A stretch of 64,000 nt of DNA from Actinomycetota bacterium (GCA_016201065.1 JACQDL010000031.1:142580-206579), one strand, 5' to 3'; shown: positions 1 through 11,469, counted from the first letter of the stretch. Numbers and translations: made by a program. Notes: a model not told the origin generated them from the sequence alone.

Positions 1-1
1 C

Positions 2-1342
<1,341 letters not shown>

Positions 1343-1425
1343 GCTTCCCCGACATCTCAGCGACCAGCGGACGCCCGTACCCCACCACCCCTGCTGTCCA
1401 CGGACAGCCGCGATAGGACAGTGAG

Positions 1426-3900
1426 TTGACCGACATCAGCACCGAGAGCGGTGGCCGGGACCGGATCGAACCGGTCGACATCCAGCTGGAGATGCAGCGC
1501 AGCTACATCGACTACGCGATGTCGGTCATCGTCGGCAGGGCCCTGCCGGACGTGCGGGACGGCTTCAAGCCGGTCCACCGCAAGATCCTCTACGGCATGT
1601 TCGACTCCGGCTTCCGGCCGGACCGCGGCTTCGTCAAGTGCGGGCGCGTCGTCGGCGACGTCATGGGCAACTACCACCCGCACGGTGACACCGCGATCTA
1701 CGACACCCTCGTGCGGATGGCCCAGCCGTGGTCGCTGCGCTACCCGATGATCGACCCGCAGGGGAACTTCGGGTCACCGGGCAACGACCCGCAGGCCGCC
1801 ATGCGGTACACCGAGTGCCGGCTGTCGCCGCTGGCCATGGAGATGTTGCGGGACATCAACGAGGAGACCGTCGACTTCATCCCCAACTACGCCGGCAACA
1901 CCGTCGAGCCGACCATCCTGCCGAGCCGCATCCCGAACCTGCTGATCAACGGCAGCTCCGGGATCGCGGTCGGCATGGCGACGAACATCCCGCCACACAA
2001 CCTGCGCGAGGTCGCCGACGGTGTGGTGTGGGCGCTGGACAACCCGGCGGCGACCGCCCCGGAGCTGCTGGACGCGCTGATCGCGCGGATCAAGGGGCCG
2101 GACTTCCCCACCCATGCGCTGATCGTCGGGCGGGACGCGATCGAGGAGGCATACCGGACCGGCCGCGGCTCGATCCGGATGCGCGCGGTCGTGACGGTCG
2201 AGGAGGACGCCAAGGGGCGGACCATCCTCGTCGTCACCGAGCTGCCCTACCAGGTGAACCCGGACAACCTCGCCGAGTCGATCGCCCAGCTGGTCAAGGA
2301 CGGCCGAATCACCGGGATCACCGAGATCGCCGACGAGTCCAGCGACCGGATCGGTCGGCGGCTGGTGATCACCCTCAAGCGGGACGCGGTCGCCAAGGTC
2401 GTGCTGAACAACCTCTACAAGCACACCCAGCTGCAGACCACATTCGGCGCGAACATGCTCGCCATCGTCGATGGCGTGCCGCGCACCCTGCGGCTGGACC
2501 AGTTCGTCAGCTACTACGTCGCGCACCAGATCGACGTGGTCGTCCGGCGTACCCGCTACCGGTTGCGGAAGGCGGAGGAGCGCGCGCACATCCTGCGTGC
2601 GCTGCTCAAGGCGCTGGACCAGCTCGACGCGGTGATCGGGCTGATCCGGGCCAGCGAGTCCGCGGACGCGGCGCGCGGCGGCTTGATGGCGTTGCTCGCC
2701 ATCGACGAGATCCAGGCCACCGCGATCCTGGACATGCAGCTGCGCCGGCTGGCGGCCCTGGAGCGCCAGAAGATCATCGATGAGTACGCCGAGCTGGAGG
2801 CGCTCATCGCCGAGCTGAACGCGATCCTCGCCAGCGAGGCCCGGCAGCGCCAGATCGTCCGGGACGAGCTGCTGGAGATCGTCGAGAAGTACGGCGACGA
2901 CCGGCGGACCCGGATCGTGCCCTACGACGGCGACGTGTCGATCGAGGACCTCATCGCTCAGGAGGACGTGGTCGTCACGATCACGGCGACCGGCTATGCC
3001 AAGCGCACGAAGACCGAGCTGTACCGGTCCCAGAAGCGGGGCGGCAAGGGGGTGCAGGGTGCGGCGTTGAAGGCGGACGACATCGTCGCGCACTTCTTCG
3101 TCTCCTCGACCCACCACTGGATCCTGTTCTTCACCAACAAGGGCCGGGTCTACCGGCTGAAGGCTTACGAGCTGCCGGAGGCCAACCGGGCCGCCCGCGG
3201 CCAGCATGTGGCAAACCTGCTGCCGTTCCAGCCGGACGAGCGGATCGCCGAGGTCATCGCGATGTCGGACTACCAGGCGGCGCCGTATCTCGTCCTGGCC
3301 ACCAAGCGTGGCCTGGTGAAGAAGACCAGGCTGACCGACTTCGACTCCAACCGGGCCGGGGGCATCGTCGCGATCAACCTCAGGGACGACGACGAGCTCG
3401 TCGACGCGGCCCTCATCGCCGCCGACCAGGACCTGCTGCTGGTCAGCCGGCAGGCGCAGGCGATCCGGTTCCACGCCGACGATGAGGCGCTGCGGCCGAT
3501 GGGGCGCGCCACCTCGGGGGTGTTCGGGATGCGGTTCGGCGGGGATGACGAACTGCTCGCCATGATGGTCATCTCGGACGGCATGGACATCCTCGTGGCG
3601 ACCGACGGTGGTTACGCCAAGCGGACGAAGATCGACGAGTATCCGGTCCAGGGACGTGGCGGCAAGGGCGTGCTCACCGCGAAGGTCGTAGCCACTCGGG
3701 GTGGGCTGGTGGGTGCCTTGGCCGTACGCTCAGACGATGAGCTGTATGCGATCACGTCAAACGGCGGCGTGATCCGGACCAACGCACGCGAGGTGCGGAG
3801 GGCACAGCGGCAGACGATGGGAGTGCGGTTGATGAACCTTCCCGACGGCGTCAACCTCGTCGCCATCGCCCGCAACGCCGACGAACCGGACGAGGACTGA
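1426..3900 (+). CDS. gyrA: DNA gyrase subunit A
   Basis: Full-length Gyr[43 protein letters not shown]-terminal GyrA repeats. Confidence 0.98.
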   Translation: MTDISTESGGRDRIEPVDIQLEMQRSYIDYAMSVIVGRALPDVRDGFKPVHRKILYGMFDSGFRPDRGFVKCGRVVGDVMGNYHPHGDTAIYDTLVRMAQPWSLRYPMIDPQGNFGSPGNDPQAAMRYTECRLSPLAMEMLRDINEETVDFIPNYAGNTVEPTILPSRIPNLLINGSSGIAVGMATNIPPHNLREVADGVVWALDNPAATAPELLDALIARIKGPDFPTHALIVGRDAIEEAYRTGRGSIRMRAVVTVEEDAKGRTILVVTELPYQVNPDNLAESIAQLVKDGRITGITEIADESSDRIGRRLVITLKRDAVAKVVLNNLYKHTQLQTTFGANMLAIVDGVPRTLRLDQFVSYYVAHQIDVVVRRTRYRLRKAEERAHILRALLKALDQLDAVIGLIRASESADAARGGLMALLAIDEIQATAILDMQLRRLAALERQKIIDEYAELEALIAELNAILASEARQRQIVRDELLEIVEKYGDDRRTRIVPYDGDVSIEDLIAQEDVVVTITATGYAKRTKTELYRSQKRGGKGVQGAALKADDIVAHFFVSSTHHWILFFTNKGRVYRLKAYELPEANRAARGQHVANLLPFQPDERIAEVIAMSDYQAAPYLVLATKRGLVKKTRLTDFDSNRAGGIVAINLRDDDELVDAALIAADQDLLLVSRQAQAIRFHADDEALRPMGRATSGVFGMRFGGDDELLAMMVISDGMDILVATDGGYAKRTKIDEYPVQGRGGKGVLTAKVVATRGGLVGALAVRSDDELYAITSNGGVIRTNAREVRRAQRQTMGVRLMNLPDGVNLVAIARNADEPDED

Positions 3901-3904
3901 TCGA

Positions 3905-4771
3905 ATGACCGAGCCGCGCCACCCTGGCCTTGAGCGGGCCAACGGAGAGCACCGCGATGGCGTCGCGGTGCACTCGGGAGCCGGGTACGGCATGCCATCC
4001 GACATCAACGGACGAGACTACGCGGGCGTGGACGCGCTGGACGGCGACCCGACCCGCGCCGGGTCTGGCGTCGGGGACTACGACCTGTCACAGATCGGCG
4101 GTACGGCGACCTACGGTCAGCCCCGGAGCGCTGAGCCGGCGCAACCGGACCGCCAGGCTTCCTACAGTGCGCCCGTCGGTGCCGCACAGACCTCCTACCA
4201 GGGGGGCAACTACGACGAACCGCCCGCGTACGCCGCGCCCGGGTACGCCGCGCCCGCGGCCGGGTACGCCGCGCCCGGGTACGGTGGCACGGCGGAGGCC
4301 GGCGCGGCAGCGTCGATGTATCGGGTCGGTCGCGACGGCAGCGTGAAGAAGCTGGGAGTCGACACCGAGATCGGCATGGCACCCGTTGCCGCCGGCATGC
4401 CGGACCGACCCGCCCCCGCCCGGGGCGGTCCCCGGCGGGCGCGGTTGCAGCTCAAGCACATCGACCCATGGTCGGTGATGAAGTTCTCGCTGGTGATGGC
4501 CGTGGCCCTCTTCTTCGTCTGGATGATCGCGGTCGGCCTGCTGTACGGGGTCCTCTCCGGCATGGGTGTGTTCGACAAGGTGAACTCCCTCTACGACCAG
4601 GTGCACGGTGGTGCCCTGCTGACCGGGGGGTTCGTGCTCGGCAGCGCGGCGATGATCGGCGCGATCAACATCGTCTTGTTCAGCGCGCTGGCCACGGTCG
4701 GTTCCTACGTCTACAACCTGTGCGCCGACCTCGTCGGTGGCATCGAGGTCACGCTGTCGGAGCGGGACTGA
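3905..4771 (+). CDS. DUF3566 domain membrane protein
   Basis: Position after gyrA and C-terminal two-TM domain (RRARLQLKHIDPWSVMKFSLVMAVALFFVW) typical of actinobacterial DUF3566; N-term has tandem GYAAP repeats. Confidence 0.9.
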   Translation: MTEPRHPGLERANGEHRDGVAVHSGAGYGMPSDINGRDYAGVDALDGDPTRAGSGVGDYDLSQIGGTATYGQPRSAEPAQPDRQASYSAPVGAAQTSYQGGNYDEPPAYAAPGYAAPAAGYAAPGYGGTAEAGAAASMYRVGRDGSVKKLGVDTEIGMAPVAAGMPDRPAPARGGPRRARLQLKHIDPWSVMKFSLVMAVALFFVWMIAVGLLYGVLSGMGVFDKVNSLYDQVHGGALLTGGFVLGSAAMIGAINIVLFSALATVGSYVYNLCADLVGGIEVTLSERD

Positions 4772-4894
4772 CCTCGACCGGTCCCCACGTGCCGGGCGAG
4801 GCGCGTCCGGCGCAGGCCCCAGCTCGTGCCCGTCTGGGGTGGGTGTCGTTTCCGTTGGCCAACGGCCGTGGGGTAGCCTCGTGCCTTGCAACGC

Positions 4895-4968
4895 GGGCCT
4901 GTAGCTCAGTCGGTTAGAGCGCTTCCCTGATAAGGAAGAGGCCGCTGGTTCAAGTCCAGCCAGGCCCA
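4895..4968 (+). tRNA. tRNA-Ile (GAT)
   Basis: Cloverleaf GGGCCTG...CAGGCCC-A, anticodon loop CTGATAA. Confidence 0.97.
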
Positions 4969-4969
4969 C

Positions 4970-5095
4970 GTGAAAAAGATGATGTTGCTGGTCGTCGTCG
5001 TTGCGGGCGGGCTTTTCCTCGTCAAGAAGCGCCGTGCTTCGCAGGAGGAAGCGGACCTGTGGCGGGAGGCCACCTCGGGTGCAGACCTGCGCTAG
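4970..5095 (+). CDS. DLW-39-type small peptide
   Basis: GTG-start ORF MKKMMLLVVVVAGGLFLVKKRRASQEEADLWREATSGADLR between tRNA-Ile and tRNA-Ala; matches the actinobacterial DLW-39 pattern (here DLWRE). Confidence 0.8.
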   Translation: MKKMMLLVVVVAGGLFLVKKRRASQEEADLWREATSGADLR

Positions 5096-5217
5096 GGATC
5101 GACGAACGGCCGCCTTGCGTTGTGAGGTGACCGGAGTTCGTGGGCCAGCGGGCCGGCTGTGCAGTGGCCTGCGTGCTGCTGGTGCGCGCCGGGCCGTGGT
5201 GGCGCGGACATGATTCC

Positions 5218-5290
5218 GGGGACGTAGCTCAACTGGCAGAGCACCGCCTTTGCAAGGCGGGGGTTAGGGGTTCAAGTCCCCTCGTCTCCA
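5218..5290 (+). tRNA. tRNA-Ala (TGC); inferred integration site of the element
   Basis: Cloverleaf GGGGACG...CGTCTCC-A, anticodon loop TTTGCAA; mobile-element recombinase gene abuts its 3' end. Confidence 0.95.
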
Positions 5291-6893
5291 CTAGTAGTTG
5301 ACGCTCGCGAACACCCAGCAAGCTGGGCTTTTGCACCCCGGCCGGGTCTCCGGCCGGGGTGTTTCGTGCTTGTAGGACGGTGGGGGCGTTGGGGTCGATC
5401 CGCCACGTCGGGCTCGCGACGGTCATCGCTGGGTCCAGGGTGATGTTGTCGATCAGTAGTTCGCACAGGTGCTTGCGTTCGGTGTCGGAGCCGTAGTCGA
5501 TGATCTGGTTGATGTAGCGGCCGAGGGTGCTGACCTGTTCGGTGGTGATCTCGTGCGGGGCGGTGTCCAACCGTAGTTGGAGGGTGTCCCGGCGGCGCCG
5601 GAGCTGGGTCAGTTCACCGGAGAGCTTCTCGATTCTGGTTTCCAGGAGGGTCCTGTCGATCGTGCCGGCTTCGTAGTCGGTGAAGTACCGGTCGACGATG
5701 AGCTGCTTTTGTGCCAGTTGGGTGGCGACTGTTGCCAGGCTGGTGCGGGCGGCCTGCAGGGTGCGGTGGTGCCGGTCGTGGGAGTCAGCGACCGCGTCCA
5801 TGATCGTTGTGGTGTGGTCGCGGTAGAACTCACCCATGGCCTGCAGGACGGCCTCCTCGAGGGCGTCGGCGCGGATGCGGGGCGCGTCGCAGTGCATGGT
5901 GCCGTAGCGGTTGCGGGTGAAGCAGGTGTAGTAGCGGTAACGCTGGCGTTTGCCGGTGGCGGCGGTGCCCAGATATCCCTGCCCGCAGCGGGGGCAACGG
6001 ATCTTGCCGGTGAGGTGGTAGTTGGAGGAGACACCGGCGGACCTGGCGGGGTGTTCGCCGCGTTCGGTGAGGATCTGCTGGGCCTGCTCGAAGGTGTCGG
6101 TGGTGATGATCGGTGGGTGGGCGTCGGTGGTGTAGATGTCCCGGAAGGCCACCGCGCCGATGTAGGCGGGGTTGGTCAGCACGTCGGTGATCGTCTTGTG
6201 GTTCCATGGGCGGCCGCTGCGGCGGCGCAGGCCCCGCCGGTTGAGGGTGGTGGCGATGGTACGGGTGCCTTGGCGGCGCACTGTGTACAGGTCGAAGATC
6301 TCGGTGATGGTGGCTGTTTCGCTCGGTTGGGGCTGTAGGTGGTGGGTGGTGGGGTCGACCTGGTAGCCCTCGGGGGCGAACCCCACGGTCCACTGGCCCC
6401 TGCTGGCTTTGCGTTCCATCCCGGCCACAACCCGATCGATGATCATTTCGCGTTCAAATTCGGCGAACACCCCGAGCATCTGCATCGCCATCCGCCCCGC
6501 GGGGGTGGTGGTCTCGAAGGGTTCGGTGGCGGAACGGAACGCGACCCCGGTCTGTTCGAGTTCGTCGAGCAACCAGAGCAGGTCACGGTTGCGTCGGCTG
6601 AACCGGTCCAGGCGGTAGACCAGGAGCACGTCGAACACGCCGGTGTGTGCGGCGGTGAGGGCGCGTTGCAGGCCGGGTCGGTCCAGGCTCGCGCCGGAGG
6701 CGTCGTCGGTGAACTTCGCCACGACACTCCACCCGTCTTGGGAGGCGACGTAGGCGTCGAGTCTGGTGTTTTGGGCTTCGATGCTGAAGGGCTGGTTGTC
6801 CTCGTCGGTGGACCGTCGGGTGTATGTCGCGATCCGTAGGTGGGTGCTGGTGGGGGGTGCCGCCTTGGTGGCGGGGCGAGATCGGCGTGACAT
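5229..6893 (-). CDS. Large serine recombinase (integrase); C-terminus reads into antisense tRNA-Ala
   Basis: Resolvase N-domain (YTRRSTDEDNQPFSIEAQ, YRLDRFSRRNRDLLWLLDEL), recombinase domain, zinc ribbon (CPRCGQGYLG), coiled coil; last residues LVETRGLEPLTPALQRRCSAS are the antisense tRNA translation. Confidence 0.93.
   Translation of the reverse strand: MSRRSRPATKAAPPTSTHLRIATYTRRSTDEDNQPFSIEAQNTRLDAYVASQDGWSVVAKFTDDASGASLDRPGLQRALTAAHTGVFDVLLVYRLDRFSRRNRDLLWLLDELEQTGVAFRSATEPFETTTPAGRMAMQMLGVFAEFEREMIIDRVVAGMERKASRGQWTVGFAPEGYQVDPTTHHLQPQPSETATITEIFDLYTVRRQGTRTIATTLNRRGLRRRSGRPWNHKTITDVLTNPAYIGAVAFRDIYTTDAHPPIITTDTFEQAQQILTERGEHPARSAGVSSNYHLTGKIRCPRCGQGYLGTAATGKRQRYRYYTCFTRNRYGTMHCDAPRIRADALEEAVLQAMGEFYRDHTTTIMDAVADSHDRHHRTLQAARTSLATVATQLAQKQLIVDRYFTDYEAGTIDRTLLETRIEKLSGELTQLRRRRDTLQLRLDTAPHEITTEQVSTLGRYINQIIDYGSDTERKHLCELLIDNITLDPAMTVASPTWRIDPNAPTVLQARNTPAGDPAGVQKPSLLGVRERQLLVETRGLEPLTPALQRRCSAS
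5334..5363 (+). terminator. GC-rich hairpin ACCCCGGCCGG-N7-CCGGCCGGGGT followed by a T-rich stretch; possible tRNA-Ala terminator, inside the recombinase ORF on the other strand
   Basis: Perfect 11-bp inverted repeat just downstream of tRNA-Ala. Confidence 0.55.
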
Positions 6894-6954
6894 CGGACCT
6901 CCACGAAGGGGGTGGTAGTGGGTCGCCGGGTGGGTTGGACAAGCACCCGGGTGG

Positions 6955-7362
6955 TCATTCGGATGGTTCGGGGGGTTCGTCGCGGTCGCGCTGCACCCAG
7001 GACACGATCATCGCGGCGAGCAGCCGTACCGCTTGGCGGTACTGCTCCTCGGTGGCGGCGGTGACCCTCGCGGGGCCCAACCGGGGCGTGACCGCCCGGT
7101 TCCGTTCGGCCGCGCGACGGACCTCATCCGGGGGTATTCGGCCCGTTGACCTGGGACGATAGCCGTCCTTGGTGGGCGGCGGCAAGGCATCCGCAGCATG
7201 GTCGCCCACGACCTTCTCGTGGTCGTGCGACGGGTCGCGGTGGTCGCCGCGACGCGCCCGGGTGGGTCGCGGCGCACTGGTGTCCTCACGCGACCGGTCG
7301 TCGTGGTCGCGGTGTTGGTCGCCTCGGTCGCCGGGTTCGTCGTGTGGGTCGTGGGTGGTCAC
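6955..7362 (-). CDS. Hypothetical protein, GTGA-coupled to upstream gene
   Basis: GTG at 7362 overlaps stop of the 7359-8087 gene; C-terminal helical segment ATEEQYRQAVRLLAAMIVSWVQRDRDE. Confidence 0.6.
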   Translation of the reverse strand: MTTHDPHDEPGDRGDQHRDHDDRSREDTSAPRPTRARRGDHRDPSHDHEKVVGDHAADALPPPTKDGYRPRSTGRIPPDEVRRAAERNRAVTPRLGPARVTAATEEQYRQAVRLLAAMIVSWVQRDRDEPPEPSE

Positions 7363-8087
7363 CGCGCCCCACCCCGGGTGGTGAGCACGACCATGTCGAT
7401 GCGGGCGGGAGCCTGTGGTGTGGTCGCGGCACCGTGGGTGAGTGCGTCGGCGACATCGGTGTCGGTGGCGTGGTACACGAACCGGTCGCCACGGTCGGGT
7501 GGCGTGGTCACGGCGACGATCCGCACCCGCGGGGTGAGGCCCGCCTGCTCGGCGGCCCACCACAGTAGGGGTTCCACGCCGCTGATGGCGCGACCCGGCC
7601 CGGTGGGGGTGTGGGGTGGTGTCGTGACGATGACGGACCCCTGGAGGGTGGTCCGGTGCCGGCAGGCGAGGAGCACCTCCACCAGGTCGCTGCCGGTGAT
7701 GTCGGGTTGGGGGCGCAGGGTGATGAGGGCCACGGGTCGGGGTGCCTGGTCCTGGTCGCGCAGCTGGGTGGGGGTGCTGATAACCAGGTAGCGGCGGCCG
7801 GTGGTGGCCGCCACGGCACGCAGGTGTGGGTCGTCACCGATGCTGAGGATCGTGTCCCCGCGGCGGGTGTAGACGTGAAGGAGTCGCTGGGTGAGGGTGG
7901 TCGTCAGCTGTGACCCGGGTTCGGGGCTGGTGGGGTCGTCGTCGTGGTCACCCAGGCACCACAGGGTCGTGGGCGGTTCGTCGGTGGGTGGTGGTCGGTC
8001 GCCACGACCGGTACTCGGGTCGTTGGGGCCGGTTCGTGGGTCGCCGACGTGGGTGGGGTGTGGGTCGTGGCCGGAGGATGCGGTCAT
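7359..8087 (-). CDS. Hypothetical protein with degenerate DNA-methylase-like fold
   Basis: LTQRLLHVYTRRGDTILSIGDDPHLRAVAATTGRRYLVI resembles the motif I region of N4/N6 methylases with motif residues changed. Confidence 0.55.
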   Translation of the reverse strand: MTASSGHDPHPTHVGDPRTGPNDPSTGRGDRPPPTDEPPTTLWCLGDHDDDPTSPEPGSQLTTTLTQRLLHVYTRRGDTILSIGDDPHLRAVAATTGRRYLVISTPTQLRDQDQAPRPVALITLRPQPDITGSDLVEVLLACRHRTTLQGSVIVTTPPHTPTGPGRAISGVEPLLWWAAEQAGLTPRVRIVAVTTPPDRGDRFVYHATDTDVADALTHGAATTPQAPARIDMVVLTTRGGAR

Positions 8088-8587
8088 CGGGTGGGTGGCT
8101 CCCGTGCCCGGCGGGTCGTGTTCGCACCCACCAAAGGCCCGTTGACGCCCACGTACACGACGGTGTCCGGGTGGGGGTGACCCAACAGGCACCCAACAGA
8201 CCGCGACCGGCCTCGGTGATCACGGCTACCGGTGGGTGCCTGTTGGGTGGGTGTGGGGCGACACCCGGGGATGTGGGCCACCCGTGGTGATGACCGCACC
8301 CCGGTGGTGGGTCCGGGCCGGGATTGCGTGTCCCGTGGCCCCAGTGTGGTGGCCGGGGTGGTCAACACTCACCCAACACACCTCTTGGCCTGCGCTGTTG
8401 GGTTTCGCCCGGGTGCCGGTGGTGGCTGCGGTGCGAGACCGACCGTTGGGTCACGCACGGCTGTGACCTGCACCAACAGGTGAGGGTGGTCATCGGGGCC
8501 GCGGGTGGGTGTTGGGTGGGTGTGCGCGGATGGGGGTCTCGTGCCGTGGTGAGCACGGCACCCGATCCTCTTCCTGCGAGGTTTGTG
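8088..8587. promoter_or_regulatory. Divergent intergenic region with multiple ACCCAACA boxes
   Basis: ACCCAACAGGCACCCA at 8180-8195 inverted at 8233-8248; further boxes at 8381-8388, 8396-8403(-) and ~8510(-). Confidence 0.55.
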
Positions 8588-9547
8588 ATGTCTGCTGTGT
8601 CGGGGTGGCCGTCCTCACCGTTGGACGCCGCCCAGCGTGCCTTCACCCTGCTGGTCCATCCCCCCACCCAGGTCGGGTTCGACGGCCGTGGCGTTGATGG
8701 GCTACCGGGACGGATCCTGCCGTTGGATGAGCTCCGCACGTTGTTGCTGTCGCCCGCGACCAACCCGGGGGTGCGGGATGTGGTGTGGCGGGAGTTGGTG
8801 GTCCGCTCCCGCCGGGACGGCCCCGCGTGGGTGGTGGCCGCGGTGGGGATGGCGTTGCCGGGGTTGCGGCGGGTCGCCGGTCAGCTCACCGCCGGGTGGC
8901 GGGGTGATTCGGATGATCTGGATTCGGAGTTGCTGCTGGGGTTCGTGGCCCGGTTGCGGACCCTGGATGTGGGGGTGCCGCGGGTGTGTGGGCGGCTCAT
9001 CGACGCGGGCCTGCGGGCGGCCCGGCGGGCCCGGGACGCGGAGTCCGACACCCACCTGGTCCCCAGTCACACCCTGGGGCCGATCGCACCGATCCAGCCG
9101 TGGGATCACCCCGAGTTGGTGTTGGCGCGGGCGGTCGCGGTGGCGGTCATCGACACCGAGGAGGCCCACCTGATCGCCGCGACCCGGTTGGGGGATTCCA
9201 CGGTCGCGGAGGTCGCGGTGGTGTTGGGGATCAGCGCCGGTACCGCCGCGGTGTGGCGGGCGAAAGCCGAACGGCGCCTGGTGGAGGCCATCGCGGGCGG
9301 GGAGTTGGCGTTCGTGCCGCTGCGGCCCCGCCGCCGGGCCCGAGGTGCGGTGCCCGCCACGTCGGAGGGTGGGGTTGTTGGGGGCTTGCTGGGTTCCGAT
9401 CCGACCTCGGGCGTGGTGTTGGGCACCCAACAGGGGGCATTGGGGGGCAAGACACCGGACCGGCAGACGGCTGGTGTCGGTGTCCCCGGGGGCCGGGGTG
9501 GGGTTGGCCTGAGCGGGTCGTGTTCGCACCCGACCGGCCTCAGGTGA
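8588..9547 (+). CDS. Sigma-factor-region-4-like DNA-binding protein
   Basis: AHLIAATRLGDSTVAEVAVVLGISAGTAAVWRAKAERRLVEAI resembles sigma-70 region 4 helix-turn-helix. Confidence 0.55.
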   Translation: MSAVSGWPSSPLDAAQRAFTLLVHPPTQVGFDGRGVDGLPGRILPLDELRTLLLSPATNPGVRDVVWRELVVRSRRDGPAWVVAAVGMALPGLRRVAGQLTAGWRGDSDDLDSELLLGFVARLRTLDVGVPRVCGRLIDAGLRAARRARDAESDTHLVPSHTLGPIAPIQPWDHPELVLARAVAVAVIDTEEAHLIAATRLGDSTVAEVAVVLGISAGTAAVWRAKAERRLVEAIAGGELAFVPLRPRRRARGAVPATSEGGVVGGLLGSDPTSGVVLGTQQGALGGKTPDRQTAGVGVPGGRGGVGLSGSCSHPTGLR

Positions 9548-9645
9548 AGGAGCGTCGCTCCCACACCCCAACCCCGGCCCCCGGGGACACACCCCCCACG
9601 CATGTTTCCCGAGTCGCCCCGGATGGGGCGGGAGGTACCCCGATC

Positions 9646-10002
9646 ATGATCCGCCGCACCCTGTACCGGATCGCCACGGTGGCGACTGCCCTGTGGCTGG
9701 TCCTCACCGGTGCCGGCCCGGCCGGCGCCGACCCGGCACCTGATACCGGGCCGCCACGCATCGTGGCGGTCAACGACCTGCCCACGATCGTCACGAACAT
9801 CACCCACTGGATCATCGGGTTGGTGTTCGGGGTGGCGACCCTGTTCCTGACCGTCGGGGGTTTGCGGTATCTGGCCGCCGGGGGTGACCCCACCGAGGTG
9901 GAGAAGGCCAAGTCGGCGTTGAAGTCCGCGTTGGTCGGTTACGCGTTGGCGTTGCTGGCACCGATCCTGCTGGGTGTCGTGAAGAGCTGGATCGGGGCCT
10001 GA
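9646..10002 (+). CDS. TrbC/VirB2-like pilin
   Basis: Signal peptide plus two TM segments (IIGLVFGVATLFLTVGGLRYLAAGGDPTEVEKAKSALKSALVGYALALLAPILLGVV); first in T4SS block. Confidence 0.75.
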   Translation: MIRRTLYRIATVATALWLVLTGAGPAGADPAPDTGPPRIVAVNDLPTIVTNITHWIIGLVFGVATLFLTVGGLRYLAAGGDPTEVEKAKSALKSALVGYALALLAPILLGVVKSWIGA

Positions 10003-10003
10003 G

Positions 10004-11287
10004 GTGAGCAGCTGGCTCGTCGACAAGATCATCAGTGGGGTGTTGCGGTGGTTCGCCCAAACGATCGTGGATGCCCTGGACTCGTTGTGGTCGCTGTTGT
10101 CGGCCACGGTGTTCCTCAGCCCCGATGTGACCCGCCTGCCGCAGGTCACCGCCTTCGCCCGCACGTCGTTGGGGATCGTGAACACCTGCTACGTGTTGGC
10201 GTTCCTGTGGGTGGCGGTGCTGGTGATGGGTCGCGGCACGATCCACACCACCTACGGGCCGGGGGAACTGATCCCCCGCCTGGTCATCGGCCTGGTCGCG
10301 GCGAACCTCGCGATCCCTGTGTGTTCGAAGGTGATCGAGGTCGCGAATGCGGTCACCTCGGCGTTGACCAGTCAGGACATCACCTCACCGGGGTCGATGC
10401 GGCAACTGGCCGCGATCACCCACACCGGTGTCGGTAACCCCGGGGATGCCGTCACCACCGGGTTCCTGGTGTTGCTGATCGGGTTGATGATCGCGGTGCT
10501 GGCCGCGGTCCTGCTCGTGCAGTGGATCATCCGGGTGGGGGTGTTGGTTGTCGCGGTGGGGATCGCCCCGGTCGCGTTGGCGTTGCACGGCACCCCCCAC
10601 ACCGATGGTGCGGCCAGGCTGTGGTGGCGGACCCTGCTGGGTGCGGTGGGTGTCGTGGTCCTGCAGGCGATCGCCCTGCACACCACCCTGGTGATCTTCC
10701 TGGATCCGGGGTCGAACCTCACCATGTTGGGGTTGCCCGGCAACCTGGGTGCGGTGCTGGACCTGTTCGTGGTGGTGTGCCTGCTGTGGGGTGTCATCAA
10801 GATCCCCGGGCTGATGCGCCGTTACGTCACCCAGTCCCGACCGGGCGCGATGGGCACGATCGTGCGGGTGGTGTTGGCGCAGCAGGTCACCCGGGGGCTG
10901 TCCCGTGCGTTGCGGCCCACCCGATCCGGTGCCCGCGCCGTGGCCGGTCGTGGTGGGGGTTCGGGTGGGGTGGACCGGTCGTGGCCGCTGGCCACCGGGC
11001 GGCGTGGCTCCCGCGGTGGTTCCCGGGTCGGGTCCTCCCCGGCGGTGCTGCGTCCGGCCACCCCCACCCGTGGGGCGACCGGCCGGCCGTTGCCGCGGCC
11101 GCGGGGCGCCGGCGGGGGGCGGGTGGGGATCTCCTACCCCACCGGGGCACCGGTTTACCCCTACACCCCCACCGAACTGGCCCGTGGTGTCGACCTTTAC
11201 ACCCGTGCCCTGAAGAACCGCACCCCCCGACCCCGGGGCATGGGCGCGACCCCGACGACTCGCACAACGCCCCGGAAGGCGCCCTGA
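10004..11287 (+). CDS. TrbL/VirB6-like conjugal transfer membrane protein
   Basis: Multiple TM segments; between pilin and PrgI/VirB4. Confidence 0.75.
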   Translation: MSSWLVDKIISGVLRWFAQTIVDALDSLWSLLSATVFLSPDVTRLPQVTAFARTSLGIVNTCYVLAFLWVAVLVMGRGTIHTTYGPGELIPRLVIGLVAANLAIPVCSKVIEVANAVTSALTSQDITSPGSMRQLAAITHTGVGNPGDAVTTGFLVLLIGLMIAVLAAVLLVQWIIRVGVLVVAVGIAPVALALHGTPHTDGAARLWWRTLLGAVGVVVLQAIALHTTLVIFLDPGSNLTMLGLPGNLGAVLDLFVVVCLLWGVIKIPGLMRRYVTQSRPGAMGTIVRVVLAQQVTRGLSRALRPTRSGARAVAGRGGGSGGVDRSWPLATGRRGSRGGSRVGSSPAVLRPATPTRGATGRPLPRPRGAGGGRVGISYPTGAPVYPYTPTELARGVDLYTRALKNRTPRPRGMGATPTTRTTPRKAP

Positions 11288-11469
11288 TGGCGACCCTGCA
11301 GAACATCCCACCCGCCGGGGGTTGCTCGCCCGTTCGCAACCGCACGACCAGCACCTCCCACACGACCAGCGCCGCCCATACGACCGGGGCCGCCGACACG
11401 ACCAGCACCGCCCATACGACCGGGGCCGTTGACGTGGGTGGCACCACCATCCTGGGGTGGTTGCGGTGA
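11287..11469 (+). CDS. Small Thr/Ser/Ala-rich protein with tandem repeats
   Basis: ATG overlaps upstream TGA and its TGA overlaps the next GTG; MATLQNIPPAGGCSPVRNRTTSTSHTTSAAHTTGAADTTSTAHTTGAVDVGGTTILGWLR. Confidence 0.55.
   Translation: MATLQNIPPAGGCSPVRNRTTSTSHTTSAAHTTGAADTTSTAHTTGAVDVGGTTILGWLR

Noticed and set aside
1774-3474. Long minus-strand ORF (566 aa) antisense to gyrA
   Set aside because: Typical high-GC shadow ORF; gyrA on the other strand is certain
4210-4310. Tandem GCCGCGCCCGGGTAC repeats considered as a CRISPR-like or regulatory repeat
   Set aside because: In-frame GYAAP peptide repeats inside the DUF3566 protein
5577-6839. + strand ORFs opposite the serine recombinase
   Set aside because: Shadow ORFs; recombinase domains on the minus strand are unambiguous
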